Origin: Flavobacteriales bacterium
GTDB lineage: Bacteria > Bacteroidota > Bacteroidia > Flavobacteriales_D > Crocinitomicaceae
DNA length: 64,000 nt
Assembly (NCBI GenBank): GCA_947460825.1
Contig: CANHHA010000007.1
Coordinates: 20,409 to 84,408, forward strand
Reading direction: 5' to 3'
Below are positions 54,501-63,100 of this stretch, piece by piece. Both the position numbers and the translations under genes were made by a program. The notes below the pieces were generated by a model. The model saw nothing but the letters and a program-made list of their open reading frames with translations. It did no database searches and was not told the origin of the DNA. The stretch's first letter is position 1. Every line of letters begins with the position of its first letter.

Positions 54501-55865
54501 CTAAGGTAGAATAATCTCCACATCTACGCGTCGGTTTGATTTTCGACCATCCGCGTTGTCATTCGTCGCTACCGGTTTCCCTTCACCGTGATGCTTGATA
54601 ATTATTCGTTCTGCCGAAATACCATTCATAACTAAGAAATCCCGCACGGCATTCACCCGGTTTTTAGATAAGCCAACGTTATATGCTTCAGTTCCTACTG
54701 CATCCGTGTGGCCTTCCAAAGAGAGTTTATAGGTAGGATTCATTTCAAGTAAGTTTACTATGCTTTCTAATTCCCCGTAACTTTCCTTCTTCACTAGTGA
54801 TTTATCAAATTCGAATAAAATCGTTTTGGAAACTGTGCCTAGATTGTCCGGAGTTTTCGATGGTTCAATCGTATTATCTACATAGATCGTATCCACAAAG
54901 CGCTCGGTTTGGGTAATGAACACAGTGTCTATTCGCTCAATGGTTTTGAATATTGTATCCATCTTGGTCTTTACAATCTTCGTGCGTTCTGGACGACAAA
55001 GCGTCATTTTCAACATCACTTCATGCGATCCGCTGCTGTACGATGCAATGTTAGCGATGGGGGCTTCATAGGCATACCCAAAAAAGAACTTTTCTTTTAA
55101 GGATATTCCGGCGCGAGCTACCACACCCACTTGGGATCTAAATCCAACACCAAACTGAATAAACTTCTTATAGTTTGCATCCATGTTGATGTCTGCTTGC
55201 ATTACATTGTTGATGCTTTTAAGCAAGACATTCGGACGTATTTCCCAGGTATTATTCAATGGGATGTCATACCCTGCACCCATCATGTAGTGGGCCCGCT
55301 GCACGTATCCGGGGAGGTTCGTATATCCAAAATTGGAATAGGTTTTAAGGAGTTGTTTTACACTTCCAAATACATGAAATCCACCTATTTTATAGGCGAT
55401 ACCGATATCTGAACTTATGGCTCCTGCATTTTGGTTTCCACCGTTCACGATGGGGTCAAGTAAATCGAATGCCACCGCATTAGTGGGATTTACGCGATAA
55501 TTGTTGTATCCCAAGGATAAACCCAATCGCAGGGATTGTTGTCCGGAATAGAATCCATAGGAAACATTTCCAAGCGCAGAGACTTGTTGCAACATCCCGA
55601 TCTTATCCAACATAAATTGTCCTCCCACACCCCAATGGTTTCCAAGGCGGGTGGAAACGGTCAAGTGATTCGTAATCGGTGCCCCTTCCAGCTTTACCCA
55701 TTGGTTGTGATGCGACATGCTGATTTCCGTACAATTGTTTGTACCTGAAAGCGCCGGATTGATTAAAAATAAATTATACCCGTACAAATAGGATTGTGGA
55801 ACTTGTTGCGCTGATACCATCCCAGTAAAAGCAAACACAAAAGCGAGGATGAGTTTATTTTTCAT
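54501..55865 (-). CDS. PorP/SprF-like outer-membrane protein fused to an OmpA domain
   Basis: 454 aa. After a signal peptide ('FTGMVSAQ') come about 270 residues of the PorP/SprF barrel family: 'QSYLYGYNLFLINPALSGTNN' at the N-terminus, 'LRLGLSLGYNNYRVN', and a final barrel strand 'SYSSGSHEVMLKMTL'. A linker with repeated 'DT' pairs follows, then an OmpA C-terminal peptidoglycan-binding domain ('ILFEFDKSLVKKESYGEL', 'LEGHTDAVGTEAYNVGLSKNR'). SprF in Flavobacterium is needed to secrete its partner adhesin SprB. Here the gene is 3 nt after a 1239-aa type B cargo gene, which fits that pairing. The OmpA fusion would anchor the barrel to the wall. Confidence 0.92.
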   Translation of the reverse strand: MKNKLILAFVFAFTGMVSAQQVPQSYLYGYNLFLINPALSGTNNCTEISMSHHNQWVKLEGAPITNHLTVSTRLGNHWGVGGQFMLDKIGMLQQVSALGNVSYGFYSGQQSLRLGLSLGYNNYRVNPTNAVAFDLLDPIVNGGNQNAGAISSDIGIAYKIGGFHVFGSVKQLLKTYSNFGYTNLPGYVQRAHYMMGAGYDIPLNNTWEIRPNVLLKSINNVMQADINMDANYKKFIQFGVGFRSQVGVVARAGISLKEKFFFGYAYEAPIANIASYSSGSHEVMLKMTLCRPERTKIVKTKMDTIFKTIERIDTVFITQTERFVDTIYVDNTIEPSKTPDNLGTVSKTILFEFDKSLVKKESYGELESIVNLLEMNPTYKLSLEGHTDAVGTEAYNVGLSKNRVNAVRDFLVMNGISAERIIIKHHGEGKPVATNDNADGRKSNRRVDVEIILP

Positions 55866-55868
55866 GGC

Positions 55869-58800
55869 TTATTTTTTAAGTCTCAATAAGTTAATCGCTC
55901 CGTTGTAGCTTTTTTCACCACATTCAATGGAATAGAAGTACACCCCATCCGGTAAGGGCTCATTGTTTTTTGTTCCGTCCCATTCATTCTGATAATCACT
56001 GGTTTCATAAAGTGGTTGACCCCAACGGTTATAAATTTTAACGTCACATCCACTAATTTGATTTGGGTTATCTATTTTCCACGTATCATTCTGTCCGTCA
56101 CCGTTCGGAGTAAGGATGTTTGCGATTTCGAAATCCCCTGAGCAGGTCGTTACTGCTAATTCAAGAGTTACGAGTGAATCACACCCAGCTGCGGTACTTA
56201 GAGAATCCACATAAATCCCGCTTTCTGTTAAAACCATTCCGTTGAAGGTGTAGCTTTCTCCTTCACAAATTGATGCATTCACATTCTGTGTGATTGGTGG
56301 ATTAATGTAGAGGGCCAATATGATGACAGAATCACATCCTCCGCTTGCACTTAAGGTGTCTGTAAAAATTCCTTCAGCACTGAGTAGGGTTCCATTGAAA
56401 TTATAGCTTGATCCCGAACAGATGTTTTGATTTACAATAGCAGTGAGGGTTGGGCTGAATTGAAGGTTTGTTAAGATTACACTGTCGCATCCATTCACAG
56501 AATTCAAGGTATCTAAATAAGCACCTGGTGTATTGTAGGTATTTCCATTTAGGGTATAACTTCCACCCGAGCAAATACTAATGGATTGCTGTGTTAGCGG
56601 AATCGGCGGTAAAAACGAAAGTTGTGTAATGATTACACTATCACACCCTAAAGGCGTTAATAAGGAATCAATGTAGGTGCCTGCTTGCGTTTGTGCCGCG
56701 CCTTGTAACACCACACTTGTTCCTGCGCAAGCGCTTAAGCTGGTATTCACTGTAACGGGTAAACAAGGTGTTGCGCAACCCGACGCATCAAAGGTATACG
56801 TTTGCGTGCACGCCCCATCGCCGATTTGTACGGTGTAGGTTCCTGCAATAGCTCCAGTATAGGTTAATACTTGGTTTTGATTGACGGTTCCTGCTTGTGC
56901 AACTACACCTAAGGGATTAGTTATGGTATACGAATACGGCATGCCACTAAATGCATTCATGCCTCCTGCTGCAGAAAAGGTCACGGTACAGGTATTGTTG
57001 TTGTAGCTGAAGTTGGCAGTGAGCGATTGTAAATAGACGATTGGAATTCCTGTTTCAAGGGTCGCCGTTCTGCAGTCAAACATCCCCCAAGATGCCGCTT
57101 GATCTGCCGCGGGAGAGAGGTAATACAAGGTGTTGAATTGAGGATTGCCAAAGCTGCCGTTTCCATTTCCGTTGTTTACAAATACGCCGGTACCTTGAAT
57201 GGAATCCATGTAGGTAAACCCAGAGTTCATTACTGGATTAGGTACCGGATTGGTTTGGTGCAGCACATAGCCTGGAGTAATACAGCTTGGGAAAGAGGCT
57301 GTGGATTGTCCGATGCCATTCAATAAGATTCCGGGAGTTACGGTATCCCCGTAGCAGACATACAAGGTGTCCCCCAAATTCACATCGGAATACCCTCCAT
57401 TTGAACTGTTCGCAAAAACATCTCCGGCGTCGCTGGTTAGTTCTTTGATGTATTCAATGATGTATTGACCTTCATCGCCTGGTGCTCCACCATCAATCTG
57501 AATGGCGTATACCTTTCCTGAATCGAGACAACAAAGCGTTTCTTGGTGGCCGTTGTAATTTGCGGTACCAGAAACCAAGGGAGTAATCGATGGTGTAAAT
57601 CGCGTGCCATCTACGGTGTAAGTTGCTGGACCCAGACCACCATAGCAAGAGGTGCCATTTAATAACTCAAACACGTTGAAACGCAATAAATTCATCCCAA
57701 TATAGGCGCGAATGCTGAGTTCTACAGCCCCTGATGGTGGTCCAACAAAGTAATGCCACACGGTTTGATCGGCTCGGTTCGCTTGGTTTGGGTGGAGTGG
57801 GGGTTCGCCTGCTAAATATTCTCTACAGGCGAGTACATTCGAACCGGCTACGGCCTGAAAGGTAGGGTTGGTGCCTGCCGGAATTACAGGAACTTCATAC
57901 AAGGTATCCAACAAGGTAAGGCAAAGAATATCATTTCCAGGGGCATTATTGGAAGGGTCGCTTATGCTCGGATTGAACACCCACGAATTAATGTTTTGAG
58001 CACTTAATGGCGTAATCGCATCGGAAGGGTCAATCATCCCAAAGTATTTATAGCCGGGTTCAAGACAGGTTCCGTTAACAATCGCGGACGGATCCCCACC
58101 AAGAAAGCTATTAGTTCCGCCTTCATCAGAGGTAATGTACTTTAAATTAGAACAAAGAAAATCATTCGGAACTCCGGGTCCAAAGGCTTTATCGTAACCA
58201 AACAAGGCAGCGCTTTCGCCGTAGAGGGCACTTTGATAATCGCCTTCGAAGGTTATTCTTCCGGAATTCGGCGCCACAAAGTTTAACCAAACGCTTTCAT
58301 TCATGGAAGGATTACCCAATCCGACGTGTGGGTAGTCGTATGCATGATATTCGGTAGGATTCGCAGAGGTATGTTGTTGTCCGGTTTCACCTGCCGCATT
58401 TCCGCCGTCTAGAGCGCAGCCAAACACGAGGTTTGTGGTAGGAGCACTGTTGTTCGCCGATGAAATAGCTGTAGTACTGAAGTTGACTGTATTGGAAAGG
58501 CACGGAATGTCTTCTAGGTTCGGGGCATTGCCGCCCAAGCCATCGACACGAAGTTGATAGTATCCATGTTCGTTGGGTCCGTCGGCTGTAAATTGAATGT
58601 AATAGGTCTGTCCCGGAATTAACTTTTGATAGGAAATAAAGGGAATTGGGTCGCAGGCGTCCATGGTAATTTCCGCTTCAGGATCAATCCCTAATAAATC
58701 TATTCCATCGGAGAAATCAATGTGGGAGAGATATTCAAACTTGTTTTTAACGGTTTGACCGGTAACCACATGAACCCCATCGGTGCAATTCATTCCATCG

Positions 58801-59588
58801 GCTGCATGATAAATTTGGAAATAGGTTCCAATATCCGTGCCTCCCAAGTCGCTGGTTATGTTTACGCTTCCGGTGGCTGGAGCAACAAATTTCGCCCAAA
58901 GGGATCCTGCATTTTGTACATCGGCAGCTGCCGGTTCGTTGGGCTCCAAGGTTGCGTTACAGAACCCGTAGGTGTATGTGGTATTAAGAGTTAATTGTTG
59001 CGCTGCACAAATATTGTCTTGCATGTAGTTAACCACCAGCGGTAAGCGTTCTACCTGTAGGTTAATGGTGTACACTTGCGCACATCCACCGTCTTGACTG
59101 GCCGCGGTGAAGGAGTAATTTAAAATACCAACAGCGGCAGGCACTGGGAGGGTAACGTTTTGCAAGCCGGTTTGACCGTCTGTTAAACCGAGTACGTCAT
59201 AGTTCCCTGCGTCGTCGTTTTCATAGGCTTCCCAGGCGAGGTTAATACTGCTTGGAACATCATTTACGCAGAGGTAATTGTGGTTGAAAAATAAGCCGCT
59301 GTTTGGGGAGAAGGTTCCCCCGGGGGTGCTCATGGTGTAGGCGCCGTTGTCGTTATTTTTATACCCGTAGTTAAACCCGAAAATACCGAATAGGGCAGGG
59401 TTGTTGTTGGTTAATCCAAGGGTGTTATCGGTCCCAGTAAATTCCCAAACAAAGTCTGAGTTCCCAAGCAAAAAGCCGTCGCAATCTACATTGGAGAGTG
59501 TTTGGACGCTAAGGACTTTTACTTGAATAGTGGCTTGAGAGAAAACGAGGGAAGGAAGTAGGATTATTGCGAGTAGTAGATTCTTCAT
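55869..59588 (-). CDS. Large T9SS type B cargo protein (gliding-motility-associated C-terminal domain)
   Basis: 1239 aa: signal peptide ending 'SLVFSQ', a long Ig- and jelly-roll-rich N-terminal region with several 'WAKFVAP..G.V.IT' and 'SVWLNFVAPNSGRITFEG' blocks (pre-peptidase C-like domains). From about 945 there are four tandem repeats of about 45 residues that begin 'ICSGGSYTLNG' or similar and end 'GCDSVI'. The last 85 residues are a type B sorting domain: 'ILTPNGDGQNDTWKI', 'VKIYNRWGQPLYET', 'WDGTKNNEPLPDGVYFYSIE'. It should be exported by T9SS, probably with the help of the SprF-like partner encoded next. A surface adhesin is the likely role. Confidence 0.92.
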   Translation of the reverse strand: MKNLLLAIILLPSLVFSQATIQVKVLSVQTLSNVDCDGFLLGNSDFVWEFTGTDNTLGLTNNNPALFGIFGFNYGYKNNDNGAYTMSTPGGTFSPNSGLFFNHNYLCVNDVPSSINLAWEAYENDDAGNYDVLGLTDGQTGLQNVTLPVPAAVGILNYSFTAASQDGGCAQVYTINLQVERLPLVVNYMQDNICAAQQLTLNTTYTYGFCNATLEPNEPAAADVQNAGSLWAKFVAPATGSVNITSDLGGTDIGTYFQIYHAADGMNCTDGVHVVTGQTVKNKFEYLSHIDFSDGIDLLGIDPEAEITMDACDPIPFISYQKLIPGQTYYIQFTADGPNEHGYYQLRVDGLGGNAPNLEDIPCLSNTVNFSTTAISSANNSAPTTNLVFGCALDGGNAAGETGQQHTSANPTEYHAYDYPHVGLGNPSMNESVWLNFVAPNSGRITFEGDYQSALYGESAALFGYDKAFGPGVPNDFLCSNLKYITSDEGGTNSFLGGDPSAIVNGTCLEPGYKYFGMIDPSDAITPLSAQNINSWVFNPSISDPSNNAPGNDILCLTLLDTLYEVPVIPAGTNPTFQAVAGSNVLACREYLAGEPPLHPNQANRADQTVWHYFVGPPSGAVELSIRAYIGMNLLRFNVFELLNGTSCYGGLGPATYTVDGTRFTPSITPLVSGTANYNGHQETLCCLDSGKVYAIQIDGGAPGDEGQYIIEYIKELTSDAGDVFANSSNGGYSDVNLGDTLYVCYGDTVTPGILLNGIGQSTASFPSCITPGYVLHQTNPVPNPVMNSGFTYMDSIQGTGVFVNNGNGNGSFGNPQFNTLYYLSPAADQAASWGMFDCRTATLETGIPIVYLQSLTANFSYNNNTCTVTFSAAGGMNAFSGMPYSYTITNPLGVVAQAGTVNQNQVLTYTGAIAGTYTVQIGDGACTQTYTFDASGCATPCLPVTVNTSLSACAGTSVVLQGAAQTQAGTYIDSLLTPLGCDSVIITQLSFLPPIPLTQQSISICSGGSYTLNGNTYNTPGAYLDTLNSVNGCDSVILTNLQFSPTLTAIVNQNICSGSSYNFNGTLLSAEGIFTDTLSASGGCDSVIILALYINPPITQNVNASICEGESYTFNGMVLTESGIYVDSLSTAAGCDSLVTLELAVTTCSGDFEIANILTPNGDGQNDTWKIDNPNQISGCDVKIYNRWGQPLYETSDYQNEWDGTKNNEPLPDGVYFYSIECGEKSYNGAINLLRLKK

Positions 59589-59638
59589 AGGCGTGGAATT
59601 GGCAGAGCAAGATACAAAAAAAATGTTAAAATGTCGGG

Positions 59639-60032
59639 TTAGCTGATTCGTTCCAGCCTGCCTTTACGTTTGACGATGTTTTTATAGTCCCATTGAATGG
59701 TGGAGGATTTTTGAATCCAGCGAGATAATGCTTCGAGATTGATTTCAGCGATATGATTGTAAAACACGGAGGCGTCTTTAAATTTAACTCCAAGCACAGG
59801 TAAGGATTCCTCGTTAAAATCTGCGCCACTCCAAAACATGAGTCGAATTCCTTTTTTTTTGTTTGCTGTAGCCCACGATGGGGTTTCCCTGAAGGAACCA
59901 TACGGGGTGGCGGTGCCAAATTTTTGCTTCGGAAGCAAGTAATTCACGGTCGATTTGATGTGCCAAGAAATCACATAGTTCTTGATCTTGTGGGGAGAGG
60001 AGGGTATTGTATGCGCTTATTTCTGGATTCAT
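59639..60032 (-). pseudogene. DUF1801-family gene broken by a +1 frameshift in a 9-A run
   Basis: Two frames together give one complete protein of about 130 aa. The first frame (from ATG 60032) reads through 'EAKIWHRHPVWFLQGNPIVGYSKQKK'. The second carries on with 'GIRLMFWSGADFNEESLPVLGVKFKDAS' and 'IQWDYKNIVKRKG'. The join falls exactly at a run of nine A (T at 59852-59860 on the plus strand); removing one A restores the DUF1801 protein. Either a sequencing or assembly slip, a recent mutation, or a phase-variable tract. The family's function is unknown. It starts 11 nt after the pentapeptide gene. Confidence 0.85.
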
Positions 60033-60043
60033 AGAAAACTACC

Positions 60044-60604
60044 TTATTCGATTATAATAGAAAAGGAGTCTAATAGCCCCGCTAGCCTATCGTGAGAGAA
60101 TTTAGCCTTCTTTATTCGGTTGAGGGTAGGATTAATGGAGAAATTAACAGCGGTACGGAAATCGGCTTTTTCAAGATTTGTACGTTCAAACGTTGAAAAG
60201 TGTAAATCGCATGCATCAAAGATTGCGTTATGTAAGTCTGCCTCTGTAAATTCTACTTCATGCACCTGACATTGAGTGAATCGTGTGTTAGTAAGCTTGG
60301 TTTTATAGAAAGAGCAGTGGTTTAATAGGCAAGAATCAAACGAAACGGCAAATCCAAAGGCATTGCAATCCTCGAAGCGAAGTCCGAGTAGTTTACAGGA
60401 AGAAAAGTTGACGTCTTTAAATCCGGTATTATTAAGTGTTGCCATGCTCAAATTGCAGTCGTTAAATCTACAATCGCTAAACACAAACGCCGAGAGGTTT
60501 AGGTTGGAAAAATCACAGCCAAGGAATTCACATTGTTCATAGGTCCCTTGGTTAAGGCTATTGATGCGTTCGAAGGATTGATCGGTGAAATACGGTTGTG
60601 TCAT
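60044..60604 (-). CDS. Pentapeptide-repeat protein
   Basis: 186 aa made almost wholly of A(D/N)LxX-type pentapeptide repeats: 'CDFSNLNLSAFVFSDCRFNDCNLS', 'FTEADLHNAIFDACDLHFSTFERTNLEKADF'. These fold as a right-handed quadrilateral beta-helix; Qnr and McbG members protect DNA gyrase, but the family is wide and a role here is not established. It lies at the left end of the cassette-like array, its start 20 nt from a degenerate attC-like hairpin, and shares the array's orientation. Confidence 0.88.
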   Translation of the reverse strand: MTQPYFTDQSFERINSLNQGTYEQCEFLGCDFSNLNLSAFVFSDCRFNDCNLSMATLNNTGFKDVNFSSCKLLGLRFEDCNAFGFAVSFDSCLLNHCSFYKTKLTNTRFTQCQVHEVEFTEADLHNAIFDACDLHFSTFERTNLEKADFRTAVNFSINPTLNRIKKAKFSHDRLAGLLDSFSIIIE

Positions 60605-60621
60605 GCTGTGTCGTCTTTTTG

Positions 60622-60750
60622 GATTGCTTGTAACGTTTTGCAGATTATCGATGGGCGGGCGCTCTGGACCTAGTGCATCTCAGCCCGTTGTCGCCTAGAC
60701 GTGGTTTTGTACTGGATATTTCGGGAGTAAGCTGCCAAAGTCTGTAGGGA
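60622..60750 (-). other. Degenerate attC-like hairpin (site 0)
   Basis: On the plus strand it starts GTAACGTTTTGCAG and has TAAGCTGCCAAAGTCTGTAGG about 100 bp further on. The reverse complement of the right end shares TTGG/TTTGCAG and CTTA with the left end, and an inner GGGC/GCCC pair is present. It is the weakest of four such sites. Confidence 0.4.
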
Positions 60751-60803
60751 ATGTTCGTCTCTTGGATTCAACTTTTTGTCCAGCCGTGAATGTCAAATCT
60801 GTA

Positions 60804-61202
60804 TTATCCACAATTTTTATATGTAGTTACTGGTTTTTTATAATTAATCCTCACGGTTTTGAATCTTTTTGATTGTTTAATTAATTCTAAATCTATGAAC
60901 GTCACCTTACTTTTTACAATGTAAACATTTCTATATTTTATATCTGAGAATGAATTACTACGTATTAAAATAGTATATTTTCCTGGCAATAACATAAGAG
61001 TTTTTGTCGACCCATTAATATTTAATTCATTGGTGTCACTCAATTTATTTCTTTTTGAAATACAAGTTATAAATAGATTTTCATTTGGAAATTTAATCAT
61101 TAGACTATCATTATAACTGAATTTAACAGCTCCTAATGTATCCATTTGAGAAAAGCTAATATTGATAAAGAGTGATGTAATTAAGATGATCAAAAATTTC
61201 AT
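60804..61202 (-). CDS. Small exported protein of unknown function
   Basis: 132 aa with a signal peptide ending 'INISFSQ'. The mature part has 'NINGSTKTLMLLPGKYTILIRSNSF' and 'NVYIVKSKVTFIDLELIKQ', a likely Ig- or carboxypeptidase-regulatory-like beta domain. Strongly AT-rich compared with the rest of the window, and placed between two attC-like sites in the same orientation as the other array genes. No family recognised. Confidence 0.65.
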   Translation of the reverse strand: MKFLIILITSLFINISFSQMDTLGAVKFSYNDSLMIKFPNENLFITCISKRNKLSDTNELNINGSTKTLMLLPGKYTILIRSNSFSDIKYRNVYIVKSKVTFIDLELIKQSKRFKTVRINYKKPVTTYKNCG

Positions 61203-61334
61203 TTTCAGAGTTCAATAAATATTTAGCACTGATGATTTTCACTGTTCGTTTCCGTCCGACGTGAATTTAAATCGAAGCTAACAAAGGTAGCTTTAAGATT
61301 CATGATCAACGAAGCGAGATTTTCAGTCTCTTGT

Positions 61335-61404
61335 ACATAACGGTTCCGGGCTTGGCCATGTCCAGAGAGGCACGATTCGGGATGGCGCTTGCATGCTGTT
61401 AGGT
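61335..61404 (-). other. attC-like site A
   Basis: 70-bp imperfect palindrome. On the minus strand (gene sense) it begins CACCTAACAG and ends CCGTTATGT, with an inner GCCAT/ATGGC stem. ACCTAAC fits the integron R'' consensus RYYYAAC exactly; on the plus strand GTTAGGT fits GTTRRRY exactly. It follows the 53-aa gene by 30 nt. Confidence 0.55.
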
Positions 61405-61434
61405 GCTTATTACAATATTTTATCAATAAAAAGC

Positions 61435-61596
61435 TTATTCGGACTTTTGAATCTGTGCTTTTTTCTGAATTGATTTTAAAGCTGACATCTTCTTATATTC
61501 TCGAATAAATTCGCTAATTTCTTTGCGAGCATTATCAGTTAAGGGCTCACTTTTAATTAAAAAATCAACGCCTTTTGGTTCTTTTATATGTCCCAT
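61435..61596 (-). CDS. Small 53-aa protein, antitoxin-like partner of the 61599-62120 gene
   Basis: A 53-codon frame from ATG 61596. It begins 2 nt after the stop of the GNAT-like gene, so translation is coupled. The sequence has 'GVDFLIKSEPLTDNARKEIS' followed by 'EFIREYKKMSALK' and a basic tail. It aligns without gaps over 27 residues with the 55-aa protein at 62337-62504: VDF, L or I, E two before LT, then a helix with S and an aromatic. Two adjacent conserved pairs make chance unlikely. A labile antitoxin or regulatory role is inference. Confidence 0.7.
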   Translation of the reverse strand: MGHIKEPKGVDFLIKSEPLTDNARKEISEFIREYKKMSALKSIQKKAQIQKSE

Positions 61597-61598
61597 GA

Positions 61599-62120
61599 TT
61601 AAGACTTAAAATATTTGTCAACTAAAACTTGAGCAGATTCAGTTGGAATTATCATTCGATGGCCGCCTAAAGTATAAGCACCTAATTTATTCTGGTAGTG
61701 TTCTATAAGTTTTGTTTTGGCAGTGAAAGCTATAAATCCATCAAAACCTTGTTGAAATGAAACTTTACAAGCATGAGCAACCAAATTTCCAGCCACGCCT
61801 TCATAAAGCTTGTTATTACCAATATTAAACGGAGCGTTTTCAAGTAAATGCATGTATACATGATCACTTTCTAGCGTCAAACTAAGTAATCCTTGAACTA
61901 TATCAGAATTATTCGTTATCGTAAGCTTAAAAACCTCTTTTTTGTTGTCTGCTAATTCTTCTTTCCAATTAAAGTTCCAACGATTTTTCTTGGTGACTTG
62001 CTTTAAGTCAATTAGCCTGAGTCTATGCACCTCTGTTTCGAAACTATCTCCGGATATAGTATTTTGGATAGAATTTGTTAATCTATCAACTATAAAATCG
62101 AGTTCGATTGGCTTTGGCAT
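61599..62120 (-). CDS. GNAT-like protein, putative toxin of a two-gene unit
   Basis: 173 aa from ATG 62120 (a GTG at 62126 is possible). N-terminal 'LDFIVDRLTNSIQNTISGDSF' is shared almost exactly with the paralogue at 62507. The C-terminal half 'GVAGNLVAHACKVSFQQGFDGFIAF' and 'LIEHYQNKLGAY' has the layout of GNAT motifs A and B, but the classic Q/RxxGxG/A loop is altered. It is immediately followed by a 53-aa gene. Acetyltransferase toxins of TA systems (TacT, AtaT type) are a plausible comparison, not a proven one. Confidence 0.75.
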   Translation of the reverse strand: MPKPIELDFIVDRLTNSIQNTISGDSFETEVHRLRLIDLKQVTKKNRWNFNWKEELADNKKEVFKLTITNNSDIVQGLLSLTLESDHVYMHLLENAPFNIGNNKLYEGVAGNLVAHACKVSFQQGFDGFIAFTAKTKLIEHYQNKLGAYTLGGHRMIIPTESAQVLVDKYFKS

Positions 62121-62194
62121 GTTCACAAATCAAATATAAGAAAACTATCGATTTCAAAGACCTAAAGGTAATGAAACGTTTTTTAAGTACTTGC

Positions 62195-62328
62195 AGGTAA
62201 CGGTTTTGCGGCTAGGCGAAGGGAGGAATAGATTAACGCAATGCTTTAGTTTACAAGAATATACCAAGAAAAACGAATGCTTAAAATTCGCTACAATGCC
62301 CGCTTATAGCAAAACTGCTGTTATGCCC
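62195..62328 (-). other. attC-like site B
   Basis: 132-bp imperfect hairpin. In gene sense it begins GGGCATAACAGCAGTTTTGC and ends GCAAAACCGTTACCTGC, giving matched TAAC/GTTA ends and a GTTTTGC/GCAAAAC stem. It starts 9 nt after the stop of the 55-aa gene. Confidence 0.6.
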
Positions 62329-62336
62329 TGTGCAAA

Positions 62337-62504
62337 TTAAGCTTTGACTTTAATTTTTTTAGAAACAGGCTTTCTTGACAAAACTCTGCTACGTTCGGTT
62401 CTTCTTTGAGCAAAGTAACTACTCAATGCCAACTCTTCTTCTTTAGTTAACTTTTCTTGACCACCAATGAAATCAACATCTAAATCAACAGATTTCTTTT
62501 TCAT
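62337..62504 (-). CDS. Small 55-aa basic protein, antitoxin-like partner of the 62507-63037 gene
   Basis: A 55-codon frame from ATG 62504, 2 nt after the stop of the GNAT-like gene. It reads 'MKKKSVDLDVDFIGGQEKLT', then 'KEEELALSSYFAQRRTERSR', and has a strongly basic C-terminus ('KKIKVKA'). It is the counterpart of the 53-aa protein in the next cassette, with the same VDF(I/L)...E.LT core at the same spacing. Confidence 0.72.
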   Translation of the reverse strand: MKKKSVDLDVDFIGGQEKLTKEEELALSSYFAQRRTERSRVLSRKPVSKKIKVKA

Positions 62505-62506
62505 AA

Positions 62507-63037
62507 TTAAAAATTTGGAAAATATTTACCAATCAATTTCAATGCAGCCTGTGTCTCAATAATCATAACTCTATTACTCAAATGAAATGCACCAAGTGTT
62601 TTCACATAATGCTCAATCAGCTGTGATTTCGATAAAAATGAAATTGCTCCTTGAAATCCTCTTTGAAATGAAAGCTTACAAGTAAATGCAACTAAATTCC
62701 CTGGAACTCCATGATACATTTTCTTCTTTCCCTTATTGAAGTGAGCACTTTCTATTAAGTGCATGTAAACATGATCGGGTTTAACTTCGATACTTACCAA
62801 TCCTTGGATAATATTAGGATTTCCAACAATTGTTAATTTATATACTTCACGTATAGGGTTTTTAAGTTCAAGTTTCCAATCAAAATCCCAATCCTTGTTT
62901 TTACTAATCGCTTTAATATCTAAAGCAGTTAAGATAGAAACCTCCGTTTGAAAACTATCGCCAGAAATAGTATTTTCAATCGAATTAGTTAACTTATCGA
63001 CAATAAAGTCTAAACCAGAATCTTTTGGATGTTTCAC
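62507..63037 (-). CDS. GNAT-like protein, paralogue of 61599-62120
   Basis: 176 aa. It starts with GTG at 63037: a stop codon lies four codons upstream and no ATG is near, so GTG is the likely start. Shared blocks with the paralogue run the full length: 'LDFIVDKLTNSIENTISGDSF', 'VYKLTIVGNPNIIQGLVS', 'DHVYMHLIESA', 'GVPGNLVAFTCKLSFQRGF' and 'LIEHYVKTLGAF'. GNAT-like in its second half. Followed at once by the 55-aa gene. The unit lies between two attC-like sites and forms one cassette. Confidence 0.75.
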   Translation of the reverse strand: MKHPKDSGLDFIVDKLTNSIENTISGDSFQTEVSILTALDIKAISKNKDWDFDWKLELKNPIREVYKLTIVGNPNIIQGLVSIEVKPDHVYMHLIESAHFNKGKKKMYHGVPGNLVAFTCKLSFQRGFQGAISFLSKSQLIEHYVKTLGAFHLSNRVMIIETQAALKLIGKYFPNF

Positions 63038-63100
63038 AACTGAAAGTTAAGCATTCCACTTTGCAATGCCAAATCTCTTCTTTTCGATATCATTTGCATT

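Noticed and set aside
61223..61426. 67-codon open frame on the minus strand
   Set aside because: It runs across attC-like site A and has no protein-like features; the hairpin explains the sequence better.
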